64,000 bases of DNA from Butyrivibrio sp. (GCA_015056625.1 SVFY01000005.1:1-64000); one strand, 5' to 3'; shown: positions 28,514-37,424, numbered from the stretch's first letter. Translations and numbers: made by a program. Notes: generated from the letters alone by a model not told the origin.

Positions 28514-28882
28514 ATGCTGGCAACTGTAGAAAAATCCTACAAATTAAAGACCTTCGTGGCCATACAGCACAGTTTTGACGGCAATAAAGACAATAGTCAT
28601 GTTCATACAGTCGAGATAAACTGCAATATAAAGACCACGGAAGAAATAATCGACTATCGGCTGACAGAGAGCCTTATCGGAAGCTGTGTCTCAAAATATG
28701 AAAATAAATACCTTAATGACTTTGATGATTTTAAGGACGACGCAACGATAGAGCACTTTGGAGAGGTTTTGTGCAGCGAGATAGATCATGAGCTTGTCCA
28801 GAACGGATACAGCATGAACAGGTTTGAAATTGGTGAAACTCCACTAAGAGTTTATGTGATAACTGACGAACTTAGAGATTAA
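28514..28882 (+). CDS. 6-pyruvoyl-tetrahydropterin synthase-like protein (first copy)
   Basis: This 122-residue protein aligns by eye with the QueD/PTPS fold. It keeps the zinc histidines (AIQHSF and SHVH) and the substrate-binding Glu in IGETPLRVY. At the position of the catalytic Cys (four residues before the HxH) it has Lys, and the D-H-H-Y-L-N-D catalytic segment reads E-N-K-Y-L-N-D, so the catalytic Asp and His are also gone. It is therefore unlikely to make carboxy-tetrahydropterin for queuosine. It lies 13 bases before the secreted candidate exosortase substrate gene, and a second such protein occurs at 34310. Family: the PTPS-related proteins known to accompany exosortase G. Role unknown. 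Confidence 0.75.
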   Translation: MLATVEKSYKLKTFVAIQHSFDGNKDNSHVHTVEINCNIKTTEEIIDYRLTESLIGSCVSKYENKYLNDFDDFKDDATIEHFGEVLCSEIDHELVQNGYSMNRFEIGETPLRVYVITDELRD

Positions 28883-28895
28883 AAAGGGAAAAGAA

Positions 28896-30911
28896 ATGAA
28901 AAAGAATTTTTGTAAGATCGTAGCAATAATACTTGCATCAAGCATGATGAGCATGACTGTATTTGCAGCAGAGGATAATAGTTTATCAAATGCAAATACA
29001 AGTGAGAGTGTTGAAACTCCGCAGCCAGACAGTGCTAGTTCCGGAAGCGACAGTGCTTCTGAGAATCATGGCTCATCAGAAAACACTGGATCTGATACTT
29101 CAGGTGGGCAGAGTCAGCAACCTGCAGCTCCTGCTGAAACACAGCCTGCTGCCACAAGTGAAACGCAGCCTGCTGCCCCAGAAAACGAAAATCCAGATAC
29201 ATCAAAAAGTGATGTAACTCCTACGGGTGATGAAGATAATAAGGGCGAGGCTCCAACTGGAGGTTCCTCTGAAAATACAGATGGAACAACTCCTCAAAAG
29301 ACAGAGGGCGAGGGAACAGGAAACGCAGATGCTGCTTCTTCAAGTTCAACCCAGCAGAGCAGCACAGAAGCTGATAAGTCTTCCGGATCAGGAAGTGACA
29401 ACAGCTCATCTGAGGAAGAAGGGGAAAGAAGATCAGCACAGATCCAGTCTGACAGCTGGTCTAATGGCGAACTTGAAGATGTAATGGGCGTCAAAGCAGT
29501 GTCAGATGGACAGACAGTAACTATTTCCTATAAGACTAAGAGCACTAATGAGTGGGAACATACCTGGCAGAATTATCCTCTTACAATAACCTATCCAGAT
29601 GGTACAACGCAGCAGATCATTATTGATTACAACAAGGGTGTTCACGGTGATAACTGGTCAGATATTCCGGAATTTTCTGTTTCTGAAACTTCTGATCAGG
29701 CAGATACACTTACACTTAACATTTCTATTCCTGCTTCATATTTTGCAAGTCAGGACTTTACCGTAAGCAGCCAGAAATATACAACAAGTGTAAGTGGTGA
29801 AGCTATAGAAGATGTTTCTACTACTGATCCCAATGCTGTTTATGAAGGAATTGGACTTGACGGCAGTTTCAACGACTGGAATGCTGTAACTAAATATGAG
29901 CTTAAAGAGCCTGAAGGTGACCACAATGTTGAGTCAGTTGCCTGGGTAATAGATTCAGACAGAGGCTATGTATATATCTACATCAAGGATGACGGAAATA
30001 ACTCAGCTACATGGGCAGGCCCTAACCACAACGGTAAGTTTGAGATCTTAACTGATCTTGGCAACAGAATGCTAATTCAGCTGACACAGGATGGCGCTGT
30101 TGTAGCAGCAAACGGCTACGACGCAGTACATCAGGGAAGCCAGTGGGAGATAGCAATTCCTATTAGTGAGCTTCCAGCCAATACAGGTGGACTTTCATTT
30201 GGTCTTTACATGGAAGAGTCTTCGCTATCAGGTTATGGAGATACTGGAGAAATTGGTTCACCTGTTGGTATAACCTATGATGGAAATTCGGATGACTGGA
30301 CATATTATCCATCAACTCTTATCGAATATACTACACCTGGAACCCAGGAGGTGGTTGTTGATGGAGAAGCTAAGCAGTACAATGACCAGAGCGAAAATAT
30401 TTACGGCTACTGTACAACACAGATGAAGGATCACTTAAATGAGAGAGGCGGAGAATATACACAGGCTGTTTCTGTGCTTGTAAATAATGACTGGAGCCAC
30501 GCATTGGGGATGAGACTTGTAACAGTTGATGCCAGTGGCAATATAGATTGGAATCCTCAGAGGCAAGGACTTGAAAATGGCAGCTATGAATATTATATTT
30601 TCCCTTTAGAAGCATGGGGTGCAAGTAAAAATATAAATGAACTTGTAGGAGCTGATGTCTGCTATGGAAAAGCGACTATAAATATTACTGACACACAGCA
30701 GGAAATGGAATGGTATGTAAATACTGTTAAGCTGGCAGAAAGATATGGTATAGATGCAACAGATGTCAAAACTGTATCGACACAATATGGAAGGATTGGA
30801 CAACAACTTGTAACCTGTGCAGGTACAAGTACAGGCCCATGGGGCGGTGCTGCAATGTGCATGTTCTTCGCAGCTGCTCCATTTATTATCAAAAAGAAAT
30901 TCATATTTTGA
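28896..30911 (+). CDS. Secreted protein with C-terminal sorting-like tail (Firmicu-CTERM type), candidate exosortase-G substrate
   Basis: The 671-residue protein has a signal peptide (cleavage near V-F-A-A-E) and a Ser/Thr/Pro/Glu-rich low-complexity stretch (about 28-180), likely an extended stalk. A beta-rich domain (about 185-270) is followed by a domain (about 310-455) with GIGLDGSFNDW and repeated aromatic strands resembling CBM9/DOMON-type carbohydrate-binding modules. A further beta-rich region (about 480-600) follows. The C-terminus has a short S-T-G-P-W-G-G motif, one hydrophobic helix, then I-I-K-K-K-F-I-F: the tripartite layout of exosortase signals. As I recall, a Firmicu-CTERM family has been defined for proteins in XrtG-encoding Firmicutes. 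The xrtG gene is the next gene. Processing by it is inference. Confidence 0.8.
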   Translation: MKKNFCKIVAIILASSMMSMTVFAAEDNSLSNANTSESVETPQPDSASSGSDSASENHGSSENTGSDTSGGQSQQPAAPAETQPAATSETQPAAPENENPDTSKSDVTPTGDEDNKGEAPTGGSSENTDGTTPQKTEGEGTGNADAASSSSTQQSSTEADKSSGSGSDNSSSEEEGERRSAQIQSDSWSNGELEDVMGVKAVSDGQTVTISYKTKSTNEWEHTWQNYPLTITYPDGTTQQIIIDYNKGVHGDNWSDIPEFSVSETSDQADTLTLNISIPASYFASQDFTVSSQKYTTSVSGEAIEDVSTTDPNAVYEGIGLDGSFNDWNAVTKYELKEPEGDHNVESVAWVIDSDRGYVYIYIKDDGNNSATWAGPNHNGKFEILTDLGNRMLIQLTQDGAVVAANGYDAVHQGSQWEIAIPISELPANTGGLSFGLYMEESSLSGYGDTGEIGSPVGITYDGNSDDWTYYPSTLIEYTTPGTQEVVVDGEAKQYNDQSENIYGYCTTQMKDHLNERGGEYTQAVSVLVNNDWSHALGMRLVTVDASGNIDWNPQRQGLENGSYEYYIFPLEAWGASKNINELVGADVCYGKATINITDTQQEMEWYVNTVKLAERYGIDATDVKTVSTQYGRIGQQLVTCAGTSTGPWGGAAMCMFFAAAPFIIKKKFIF

Positions 30912-30928
30912 TCAGACTAGATTATAAG

Positions 30929-30991
30929 ACACTGGGAATAGCTCTCTTTGATCCCACAAAGGTCAGATGAGAACTATCCCCAGTGTTTTTT
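30929..30991 (+). terminator. Terminator between the candidate substrate gene and xrtG
   Basis: An 18-base stem with two mismatches (30929-30946 with 30969-30986) and a 22-base loop is followed by a T tract to 30991. It separates the abundant-protein gene from the enzyme genes, which would allow unequal expression. Confidence 0.75.
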
Positions 30992-31043
30992 GTCTTTATA
31001 AACATTTCACAGAATCTTGGCAATATTATTACGGCTAATAGTA

Positions 31044-31049
31044 TATAAT
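31044..31049 (+). promoter_or_regulatory. Candidate -10 box for the xrtG transcript
   Basis: A perfect TATAAT lies 33 bases before the xrtG start, after the terminator. The nearest -35-like sequence (TTGGCA at 31017-31022) is 21 bases away, too far for a standard promoter, so activation or a poor -35 must be assumed. Confidence 0.4.
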
Positions 31050-31081
31050 AGAAGTTGAGAATAAGGGTGCGGAGGTAAACC

Positions 31082-31774
31082 ATGCCTATTACATCACGTA
31101 TGTCTGCTTTTCTTTCAACGATAAATCCGTCTAATACTACGAAAGTCATAATCTTCATAGTTCTTTTAACAATCTGGCTTCTTAATCTTAGGATCTTCTA
31201 CAAAGTAAAGAACCAGGCTGCGTTTATTACCATCGGAATGGGCGGATTGTTTGTTCTTATGATGATCTTCTTAAGACCAATTGCTACAATGCCGCTTGCA
31301 AGGATAGTTGCTGCGCTTGCAGGACTCTTTGGCCGTGTAACTGGCTTCTTTTCAGCATTTTTTAAGTATGGTATCATTTTTGTTGAGACTGCAGGCGGGT
31401 CCATGACGTTGCAGATAGACTTTGAGTGCTCTGGAATAATAGAGATCATGGTATATATTGCGATCCTTGCTTTTTACAAGGTCTATACCGTATCTGAAAG
31501 GGCGATCCTTTCCGCTGTTGGAGTAATATATATCATTCTTGCAAACGCACTGAGGATCATAATCATCGCCACAATGATACATTTTGGAGGCGAGCAGATG
31601 TACTATGTTGCCCACACCTATGTTGGAAGAATATTCTTCTACGCAGCTACGGTAATCCTGTACTTCTATGTATTTACGAAATCACAGGTAGTGAGAATGA
31701 AGGTTGGAAGCTTCTCCTACGACAAAGAAAAAACTGACGCTCCTAAGAATGATGAGAAAAAGGAAGATAAATAA
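31082..31774 (+). CDS. xrtG: Exosortase family protein XrtG
   Basis: Exosortases are polytopic membrane cysteine transpeptidases thought to recognise C-terminal sorting tails. This 230-residue protein has about six or seven hydrophobic helices. The conserved exosortase triad is visible: Cys116 in DFECSGI, Arg158 in NALRIII, and His178 in VAHTYVGR. The spacing and the Gram-positive context fit the XrtG subgroup. A charged Lys/Asp-rich tail ends the protein. GGAGG lies upstream of the ATG. Three bases after the stop begins the glycosyltransferase gene, and the preceding gene encodes a protein with a matching C-terminal tail. Family call is strong; transpeptidase activity is predicted from the family, not shown. 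Confidence 0.9.
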   Translation: MPITSRMSAFLSTINPSNTTKVIIFIVLLTIWLLNLRIFYKVKNQAAFITIGMGGLFVLMMIFLRPIATMPLARIVAALAGLFGRVTGFFSAFFKYGIIFVETAGGSMTLQIDFECSGIIEIMVYIAILAFYKVYTVSERAILSAVGVIYIILANALRIIIIATMIHFGGEQMYYVAHTYVGRIFFYAATVILYFYVFTKSQVVRMKVGSFSYDKEKTDAPKNDEKKEDK

Positions 31775-31776
31775 AT

Positions 31777-33138
31777 ATGGGAATAACTACATTTTTTAAT
31801 TCCTTTATATTCTGGGGCGCCTGGGTGATCATCCCATTTATCATGGAGATCATACCCTCCATAGGAAGTGCCATAACCCTGATAAAAAAGAGGATCATAA
31901 ATTATCATCCCAAGCCCCCTCTTGCATATCCTGAAATATCTCTTATTGTGCCTGTATATAACTCCTATGATTCGCTTCGTGAGTGCATCAAATCCATTCA
32001 TGATTCAAGCTATGACGATTCAAAGATAAGAGTATACCTGGTAAATAACAGGACCAAGGACGATTCTTTTCATGTGTACACAGAGGCACAAAAGGAATTT
32101 CCCACAATAAGGATGCAGTGGCTAAATGCCAGACAGGGAAAGAGCAGGGCCTTAAACCTCGCCCTTTATAACAGTACTGGTAAGTACATTATTAACATCG
32201 ATTCCGATGGCGCTCTTGAAAAAGATGCCCTGAAGAATATGATAGATGTGTTTGAGTCTGATTCATCTATCGGCTGTATGACTGGTGCTATCCTTACTAT
32301 TCCTGAACAGATAGAAGAGTACAAGCATTTCTTTTCAAGGCTTCTTAGGCAGATTGAGTTTGTTGAGTACGCCCAGGCTTTTCTTGCAGGAAGGAGCTAT
32401 GCATCAGAAAAGAATGAGATCTATACTTTGTCAGGTGCTTTTTCAGCATTTCGAAAGTCAACTGTTCTAAAATCAAGGATGTATAACACCAATACCATTG
32501 CAGAGGATACACAGATAACCTTCCAGATGAGGTATTTGATGGGACAGAAGGTTAAGCTGTGCGACAACGCAATATATTTCGTTGGACCCATTGAGGGAAT
32601 GAACAAGCTCTATACCCAGAGACAGAGGTGGCAGAGAGGATCTTTGGAAGTTGCCAATATGTTTGATTCCAAGGACTTTCGCCCAGGCAGAATGCTCAAA
32701 GATGTGAATGTGCGTACTCTTTTGTACGACCATACCTTTGCCTTCCCCAGGATCGTGTGGATACTTGCCCTTGTGTGCCTTTACTTTATGGACTTTTCCA
32801 CTAAGATGATCCTGCTTTCTAGCGGACTTATAATGCTCATCTATGTGGTGATAGCATATTTGTATTTTTGGTCCATCAGTATATTCCTTAAGGAATTTCC
32901 GGATATACGAAAATATTACAAGTCGCTTTGGTGGGCGATACCAATATTGCCGCTTTTTAACATGCTTACTTTCTTTATCAGACTTACAGGTATCTTTAAC
33001 AGCATGAACACCACCAGCGCATGGAAGACCAAGACCTTTACGGAGGAAGTGGAAGAGTATAAGAGTGTTGTAAAAAGCGATATGAAAAAGATATCTCTTT
33101 TGAACTCAAAGCTCTATCATTTTATGAATGAATCATGA
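31777..33138 (+). CDS. Family 2 glycosyltransferase of the exosortase-G locus
   Basis: This is a membrane-bound processive-type GT2. An N-terminal hydrophobic helix is followed by a GT-A domain that starts ISLIVPVYNSYDSLRECI, with ARQGKSRALNLAL, the metal-binding D-S-D in INIDSDG, an acceptor-site region with AEDTQITFQM, and the processive-synthase motif Q-R-Q-R-W (QxxRW). Three or four C-terminal helices (about 320-420) follow. The domain order resembles cellulose, hyaluronan and poly-GlcNAc synthases. It lies three bases after xrtG and overlaps the next gene by four bases. A GT2 next to xrtG is a known pairing. I infer that it builds the polymer or lipid-linked glycan used by the system. 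Confidence 0.92.
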   Translation: MGITTFFNSFIFWGAWVIIPFIMEIIPSIGSAITLIKKRIINYHPKPPLAYPEISLIVPVYNSYDSLRECIKSIHDSSYDDSKIRVYLVNNRTKDDSFHVYTEAQKEFPTIRMQWLNARQGKSRALNLALYNSTGKYIINIDSDGALEKDALKNMIDVFESDSSIGCMTGAILTIPEQIEEYKHFFSRLLRQIEFVEYAQAFLAGRSYASEKNEIYTLSGAFSAFRKSTVLKSRMYNTNTIAEDTQITFQMRYLMGQKVKLCDNAIYFVGPIEGMNKLYTQRQRWQRGSLEVANMFDSKDFRPGRMLKDVNVRTLLYDHTFAFPRIVWILALVCLYFMDFSTKMILLSSGLIMLIYVVIAYLYFWSISIFLKEFPDIRKYYKSLWWAIPILPLFNMLTFFIRLTGIFNSMNTTSAWKTKTFTEEVEEYKSVVKSDMKKISLLNSKLYHFMNES

Positions 33139-34298
33139 AAAATACTAAGAGAAAAAGCGGGATAATAAGTATCCCACTTATCTTAATAGTAATGCTGTTA
33201 GTGGTCACGGCACTTGTTGCTCTGACCTATTTTGAGATGCAAAGATATGAGGACGGAATCCTTGATGTCTGCGCAACACAGCAGGACAGCTATGTTCAGC
33301 TGGTTATCGATCAGATAAACCTTAAAGAAAACAGGACAGATCAGGAGATCATTGAGAGTATCCTCAGCACTTTGGACTCATCTTCAAACAGATACTGGAC
33401 TTTTTCAAAAGACCAGACAATGCTCTATGTAAAGGATGCGCTTGAGACCAACAGGTATCAGGCACTTACTGCAAATTCCTACTACACAACAGATTCATCC
33501 ATGGGCTTTATCAGCAATCTTGAGCTTAATAAGGTTAAGCATGAGAGGATCTTTTTGGACAACAAGGAGTATATCGCAAGTGGCGCGCTGTTTGACTATG
33601 AAGATGAACAGTACAGGATATGTCTTTTGACCAATACCACAGTACTACTTGATAACAACAAGTTCCTGGGATCCAAGATGGAGCTGATCATCATATTTGT
33701 GGTGGTTTATTCAGCAGTATTTGTGCTTCCGATAATCCTTGCGATCGTCAATAACAAAAACAAGAAGAAGGTCTTTTCAACAGAGGCTGATCTTAAAAAT
33801 GCCAATGACGTTATAGAGGTTTTAAATGAGAAACTGGTAAAGGATGAAATCTATGACAATCGCCTGAACCTTTTTAACTTCACGGCCATAGAAAAATTCC
33901 TTGAAGAATATAAAAAGCAGGTCAAAGCTTTTCCGATATCTTTTATAGCCTTCAGGTATGGTCAAAAGGAGACGGTATCAAACTTCTTTGGGGCAAACTG
34001 CATTCTTTTTGGAAAAAGAGATATCAAGTTTTACGATGGAAAGAATCACCTGGCTCTTATCATGTCAGTAAAATGTGACAATGAAAAAGCTAAAGAGATA
34101 GCAAGAAAGGTCAAGGCTGATGCAGAGCTTTTATCTGTGGAAACAGCAAGGTCAAGGCTTGATCTTAAGATGATCTATGACAGGACCATGAGAGCTATGG
34201 GAAATCCTGAGATTGTTTCACCTATTTCAAATGATAAGCCAATGAGGCCTGATTCAAGGACAGAATCAAGATTCAGATCAAAAGAAGATAAGTCTTAA
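33135..34298 (+). CDS. Two-helix membrane protein with degenerate GGDEF-like cytosolic domain
   Basis: The 387-residue protein has a transmembrane helix at about 12-32, an outer domain of about 155 residues, a second helix at about 188-208, a short coiled coil, and a cytosolic domain (about 235-350). The cytosolic part follows a GGDEF outline: R-L-N-L-F-N near its start, an FRYGQ strand, then Y-D-G-K-N-H where the GG(D/E)EF loop should be, followed by LALIM and a KAKEIARKVKADAE helix. The signature is destroyed, so diguanylate cyclase activity is not expected; it may bind nucleotide or be structural. The start overlaps the GT2 stop (ATGA), indicating coupled translation. The GGDEF relation is a tentative reading. 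Confidence 0.7.
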   Translation: MKNTKRKSGIISIPLILIVMLLVVTALVALTYFEMQRYEDGILDVCATQQDSYVQLVIDQINLKENRTDQEIIESILSTLDSSSNRYWTFSKDQTMLYVKDALETNRYQALTANSYYTTDSSMGFISNLELNKVKHERIFLDNKEYIASGALFDYEDEQYRICLLTNTTVLLDNNKFLGSKMELIIIFVVVYSAVFVLPIILAIVNNKNKKKVFSTEADLKNANDVIEVLNEKLVKDEIYDNRLNLFNFTAIEKFLEEYKKQVKAFPISFIAFRYGQKETVSNFFGANCILFGKRDIKFYDGKNHLALIMSVKCDNEKAKEIARKVKADAELLSVETARSRLDLKMIYDRTMRAMGNPEIVSPISNDKPMRPDSRTESRFRSKEDKS

Positions 34299-34309
34299 GG
34301 GGAATACAA

Positions 34310-34777
34310 TTGCGTAACGATGCACTTCGAGAATACAAGTTCAAATTGTACTTAAATGCCAATCACTATGTGATCTTTAATGGAAAAAAGGGTGAGAGCC
34401 ACCCTCACACCTGGGAGTTCGCAATAGAGCTTTTGGTAGACAAGGACAAATTCATTATGTTCCTGGATTTTGAAAAAGCTATAGATGACTTTCTTGAGCC
34501 TTTTCAGGATAAGCTTCTTAATGATATAAAGCCCTTTGATACTATAATCCCGACTCTTGAAAATATGCTGGATTACTTTGCACCTATTTTCTATGAGGAG
34601 ATCAAAAAGATAGGCGGTCTTCTGATCAAGATCGAAGCCAGTGAAACACCTTCAAGAACATATGTATATTCCTTCAGAGGAAGGGATGAATATTTAAATG
34701 ATCTTAAGGAGCATATGAATACTGCTCTTGATAATATAGTACATTCCATCGTGGAAGAGAGTCTAGATGAAGAGTAA
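34310..34777 (+). CDS. 6-pyruvoyl-tetrahydropterin synthase-like protein (second copy)
   Basis: This is a 155-residue QueD/PTPS-fold protein. Zinc histidines are kept (NANHYV and SHPHTW), as is the pterin-contacting Glu in ASETPSRTY. The catalytic Cys position is Lys, and the segment aligned with D-H-H-Y-L-N-D is Q-D-K-L-L-N-D, so the catalytic Asp/His pair is lost. The N-terminal part and a long C-terminal helical tail distinguish it from the copy at 28514, although both share Ser-His-x-His-Thr and the E-T-P motif. Translation begins at TTG 34310 after AAGGGGAA. It overlaps the following membrane protein gene by 11 bases. I suggest a pterin- or metal-binding adaptor rather than a synthase. 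Confidence 0.78.
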   Translation: MRNDALREYKFKLYLNANHYVIFNGKKGESHPHTWEFAIELLVDKDKFIMFLDFEKAIDDFLEPFQDKLLNDIKPFDTIIPTLENMLDYFAPIFYEEIKKIGGLLIKIEASETPSRTYVYSFRGRDEYLNDLKEHMNTALDNIVHSIVEESLDEE

Positions 34778-37424
34778 AATACCAGGCTTTTTGGCAATCT
34801 TAATAACCATTGCATCTTTGTTTGGGATTTCTTTTCTCCTTTCAGAACTTATAGTCAATAACGGCTTATATCCCAGCGGACAGGATGCATATTATCACCT
34901 TTTCAGGGGAGATATGCTCTATAAGTCTATTGTGAGAGATAACTATTATCCTCTGTACAATAGCATGTGGTATAACGGTATCCAGCCCCTTAGGTATATT
35001 GCGCCCCTTTCAGCAGTTTTACTGGCTTTGTGTGAGATGTATTCAGGGGGGCAGATTTTTATTGCCTACGTCTATTACTGCGTCCTGATCTTTTCTTTAG
35101 GGCAGCTTATATGGACCATTATTGGCTTTAAAAAGAAAAGACCCCTTACAGGAACCGTGTTTGGGATCATCTACTTTTTCCTTCCTGTAAATATATATGT
35201 TCTGTTTAGCCAGGGCAATCTTGCCATGGCTCTTTGTGTTTTATTTGTGCCACTTTTTCTTTTTGCTGTATCTGAGTATCTTGAAAGCGGAAGAGTAAGG
35301 GATCTTGTGGCGATAATTATTGTAAGCTGCCTAATGATCCTGTCCCATACTGGAACGGCGCTTCTTCATTTTCTTCTTGTATGTATCTACATGCTTTTGC
35401 AGCGTTTCTTTTTCAGAAATCGAAGAAGAATGCTAAAAGCCTTTTTAAGCATGATCATATCCTTCATTATCTGCGGCATTTATACAGTGCCAATGCTGAT
35501 AGGCGGCTATGACTTTGAAAAGCTTGATAAGGCAGGAAACTATTTCCAGAGTATTCTGATCACATTAAATCCGGTTTACAGGCTTACAGCGCCGGAAACA
35601 GCGTACTTTGGCTTGTCTCTTTTGATAATTGCAATCCTCGGGATAATGGTAAGCAATCACAAGTCAGCGCCAATGTTTATCGGTGCTGTGGTGACAGTTC
35701 TTTTAACAGGAACTACATCTTACCTTATGATCCGCATCATTCCGGGAGCGGAAATGCTTTGGATGCTGATGCTTCTTCCAGGTGGAGTATGCCTTGTGCT
35801 TCTGGGAGTGATGTACTGGGATAAGCTTAGGAAGTGGATATTAGCTCTTTTTGTTGTGATCATACTGATCGACGCGGTTCCTTCCCTTTACTGGATCTAT
35901 GGAAATGGAGGCGCCAAGCAGCCTGGGCAGAGGATAGTCGAGCTTTCAGAAAATACCCTTATTAAAGAGGCAAAGGAGCAGACAGCCCAGAGAGCAGCGT
36001 TTATTGACCTTGGTGAGCTTTCAGGGGAAGGTGTTTTTGCCCTTTGTAATGGACCTGATGGGGCAGCGGAAGTCTTCGGACAAAAATATGAGTCAGCTGT
36101 GACAAGAGATAACACAAGAAGGCTCAATATGGCCCTTAGTGATGAGTACTATAACTACCTGTTCGACAGATGCATAACCCTTGGAGCTGACACCGTCATT
36201 ATTGACAAGGAGCAGGTTTCTTATGGGGAAAAGAGCCTTGTAAAGCTTGATAAAGCTGCAGAGAGATGTAACTACGATTTTCTTTATGAAAACAGCAGGT
36301 ATATGCTTTACCATCTTGCTGGCATTGACTCTTATTTTGGCACCAAAACCAGCTATGACGCAATTGGGATTGGATATAGCGCATATTCTCTGTCCCTTGC
36401 TTTCCCCAATATAAAAGAGACCAGTGATGAGTATCTGGATCACTACAGCTACGAGGAACTTTCCAAATATAAGACCATCTATCTTTCAGGATTTTATTAT
36501 GATAACAGGATCGCTGCAGAAAACCTTGTAAAAAAGCTTTCTGAAAACGGAGTAAGGATAGTTATTTTGGCGGATGGAATGCCTGAAGACAGAGATACCA
36601 GGACCAAGACCTTCCTTGGAGTTACCTGTAACGTGGTACAGTTCGAAAACGGATATCCAATTCTTTATACTGAAGACTTTGGAGAGATGGACTGCGACCT
36701 TTTCCCGAGAGGGTATTCCAAGTGGATCACATATTACTTAAATGGACTTAAGGAAGTTAAGGGAACAGTTTACGACAACAATATTGAACTGGCATTCTTT
36801 GGATCAGGTATCAATGAGAATGTCTGCTACATAGGCCTTAATATTCCTTTCTATTACTACATTACAAGGGATTCACGCGCTGAAAAGATCATGCAGTGGG
36901 TTATGGGCATGGAACCAAATGTTCTTCCTGAAAAAGAGATCTATCCCATTGAGATTTCAAGCTTTTTAAACGGACTTATGATAAACAGCCCGGTTGACGA
37001 GCTAAACACCGGGTTAGCTTTTCAGGATATCTTTAGATCAGACAGTCAGATAAGTGAAGATAATAATCTTTTAGTTGTAAACTCAGGAAACACCATAATC
37101 AGGCTGGTCTATCCATATCTTATGGAAGGTATAATCGTTACCGCTATCGGAGTCATATTATGCATGATCTTCCTGATATACTGCATGACATCTGAGATAA
37201 GAGACAGGGAAAAGAAAGAAGAAACCGATTCTGAGGATGAGACAGAGGAACAGCCTGAGCCAGATAATGAGGGAGATGAAGCTGTTTCAGAGAAGGAAAA
37301 TGCTGGGAAAGAGACAGCTTCAGATGAATTGCAGAAACACAAATACGACCTTAAGTCTTTTGATATTGACTTAACAAGTGGTGACGATTTTGATATTCCT
37401 TTTGGACATAAAGGTAAAAAATAA
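34767..37424 (+). CDS. Large GT-C-like membrane protein (PTPS-related membrane family) of the exosortase-G locus
   Basis: The 885-residue protein has about twelve hydrophobic helices in its first 390 residues, an outer soluble domain (about 400-780), one final helix (about 790-815) and an acidic cytosolic tail. The first outer loop contains P-S-G-Q-D-A-Y-Y-H-L-F-R-G-D, typical of GT-C-like proteins that have an acidic motif after helix 1; the family is named in Pfam as PTPS-related because of its neighbours. It starts inside the end of the second PTPS-like gene, so translation is coupled. A role as flippase-linked transferase or polymer co-synthase is inferred from fold and locus only. It closes the exosortase-G operon. 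Confidence 0.82.
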   Translation: MKSKIPGFLAILITIASLFGISFLLSELIVNNGLYPSGQDAYYHLFRGDMLYKSIVRDNYYPLYNSMWYNGIQPLRYIAPLSAVLLALCEMYSGGQIFIAYVYYCVLIFSLGQLIWTIIGFKKKRPLTGTVFGIIYFFLPVNIYVLFSQGNLAMALCVLFVPLFLFAVSEYLESGRVRDLVAIIIVSCLMILSHTGTALLHFLLVCIYMLLQRFFFRNRRRMLKAFLSMIISFIICGIYTVPMLIGGYDFEKLDKAGNYFQSILITLNPVYRLTAPETAYFGLSLLIIAILGIMVSNHKSAPMFIGAVVTVLLTGTTSYLMIRIIPGAEMLWMLMLLPGGVCLVLLGVMYWDKLRKWILALFVVIILIDAVPSLYWIYGNGGAKQPGQRIVELSENTLIKEAKEQTAQRAAFIDLGELSGEGVFALCNGPDGAAEVFGQKYESAVTRDNTRRLNMALSDEYYNYLFDRCITLGADTVIIDKEQVSYGEKSLVKLDKAAERCNYDFLYENSRYMLYHLAGIDSYFGTKTSYDAIGIGYSAYSLSLAFPNIKETSDEYLDHYSYEELSKYKTIYLSGFYYDNRIAAENLVKKLSENGVRIVILADGMPEDRDTRTKTFLGVTCNVVQFENGYPILYTEDFGEMDCDLFPRGYSKWITYYLNGLKEVKGTVYDNNIELAFFGSGINENVCYIGLNIPFYYYITRDSRAEKIMQWVMGMEPNVLPEKEIYPIEISSFLNGLMINSPVDELNTGLAFQDIFRSDSQISEDNNLLVVNSGNTIIRLVYPYLMEGIIVTAIGVILCMIFLIYCMTSEIRDREKKEETDSEDETEEQPEPDNEGDEAVSEKENAGKETASDELQKHKYDLKSFDIDLTSGDDFDIPFGHKGKK

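Noticed and set aside
28514-28882. QueD (queuosine pathway) assignment, tempting because tgt is in the window
   Set aside because: The catalytic Cys, Asp and His are replaced and the gene lies in the exosortase-G locus, far from tgt.
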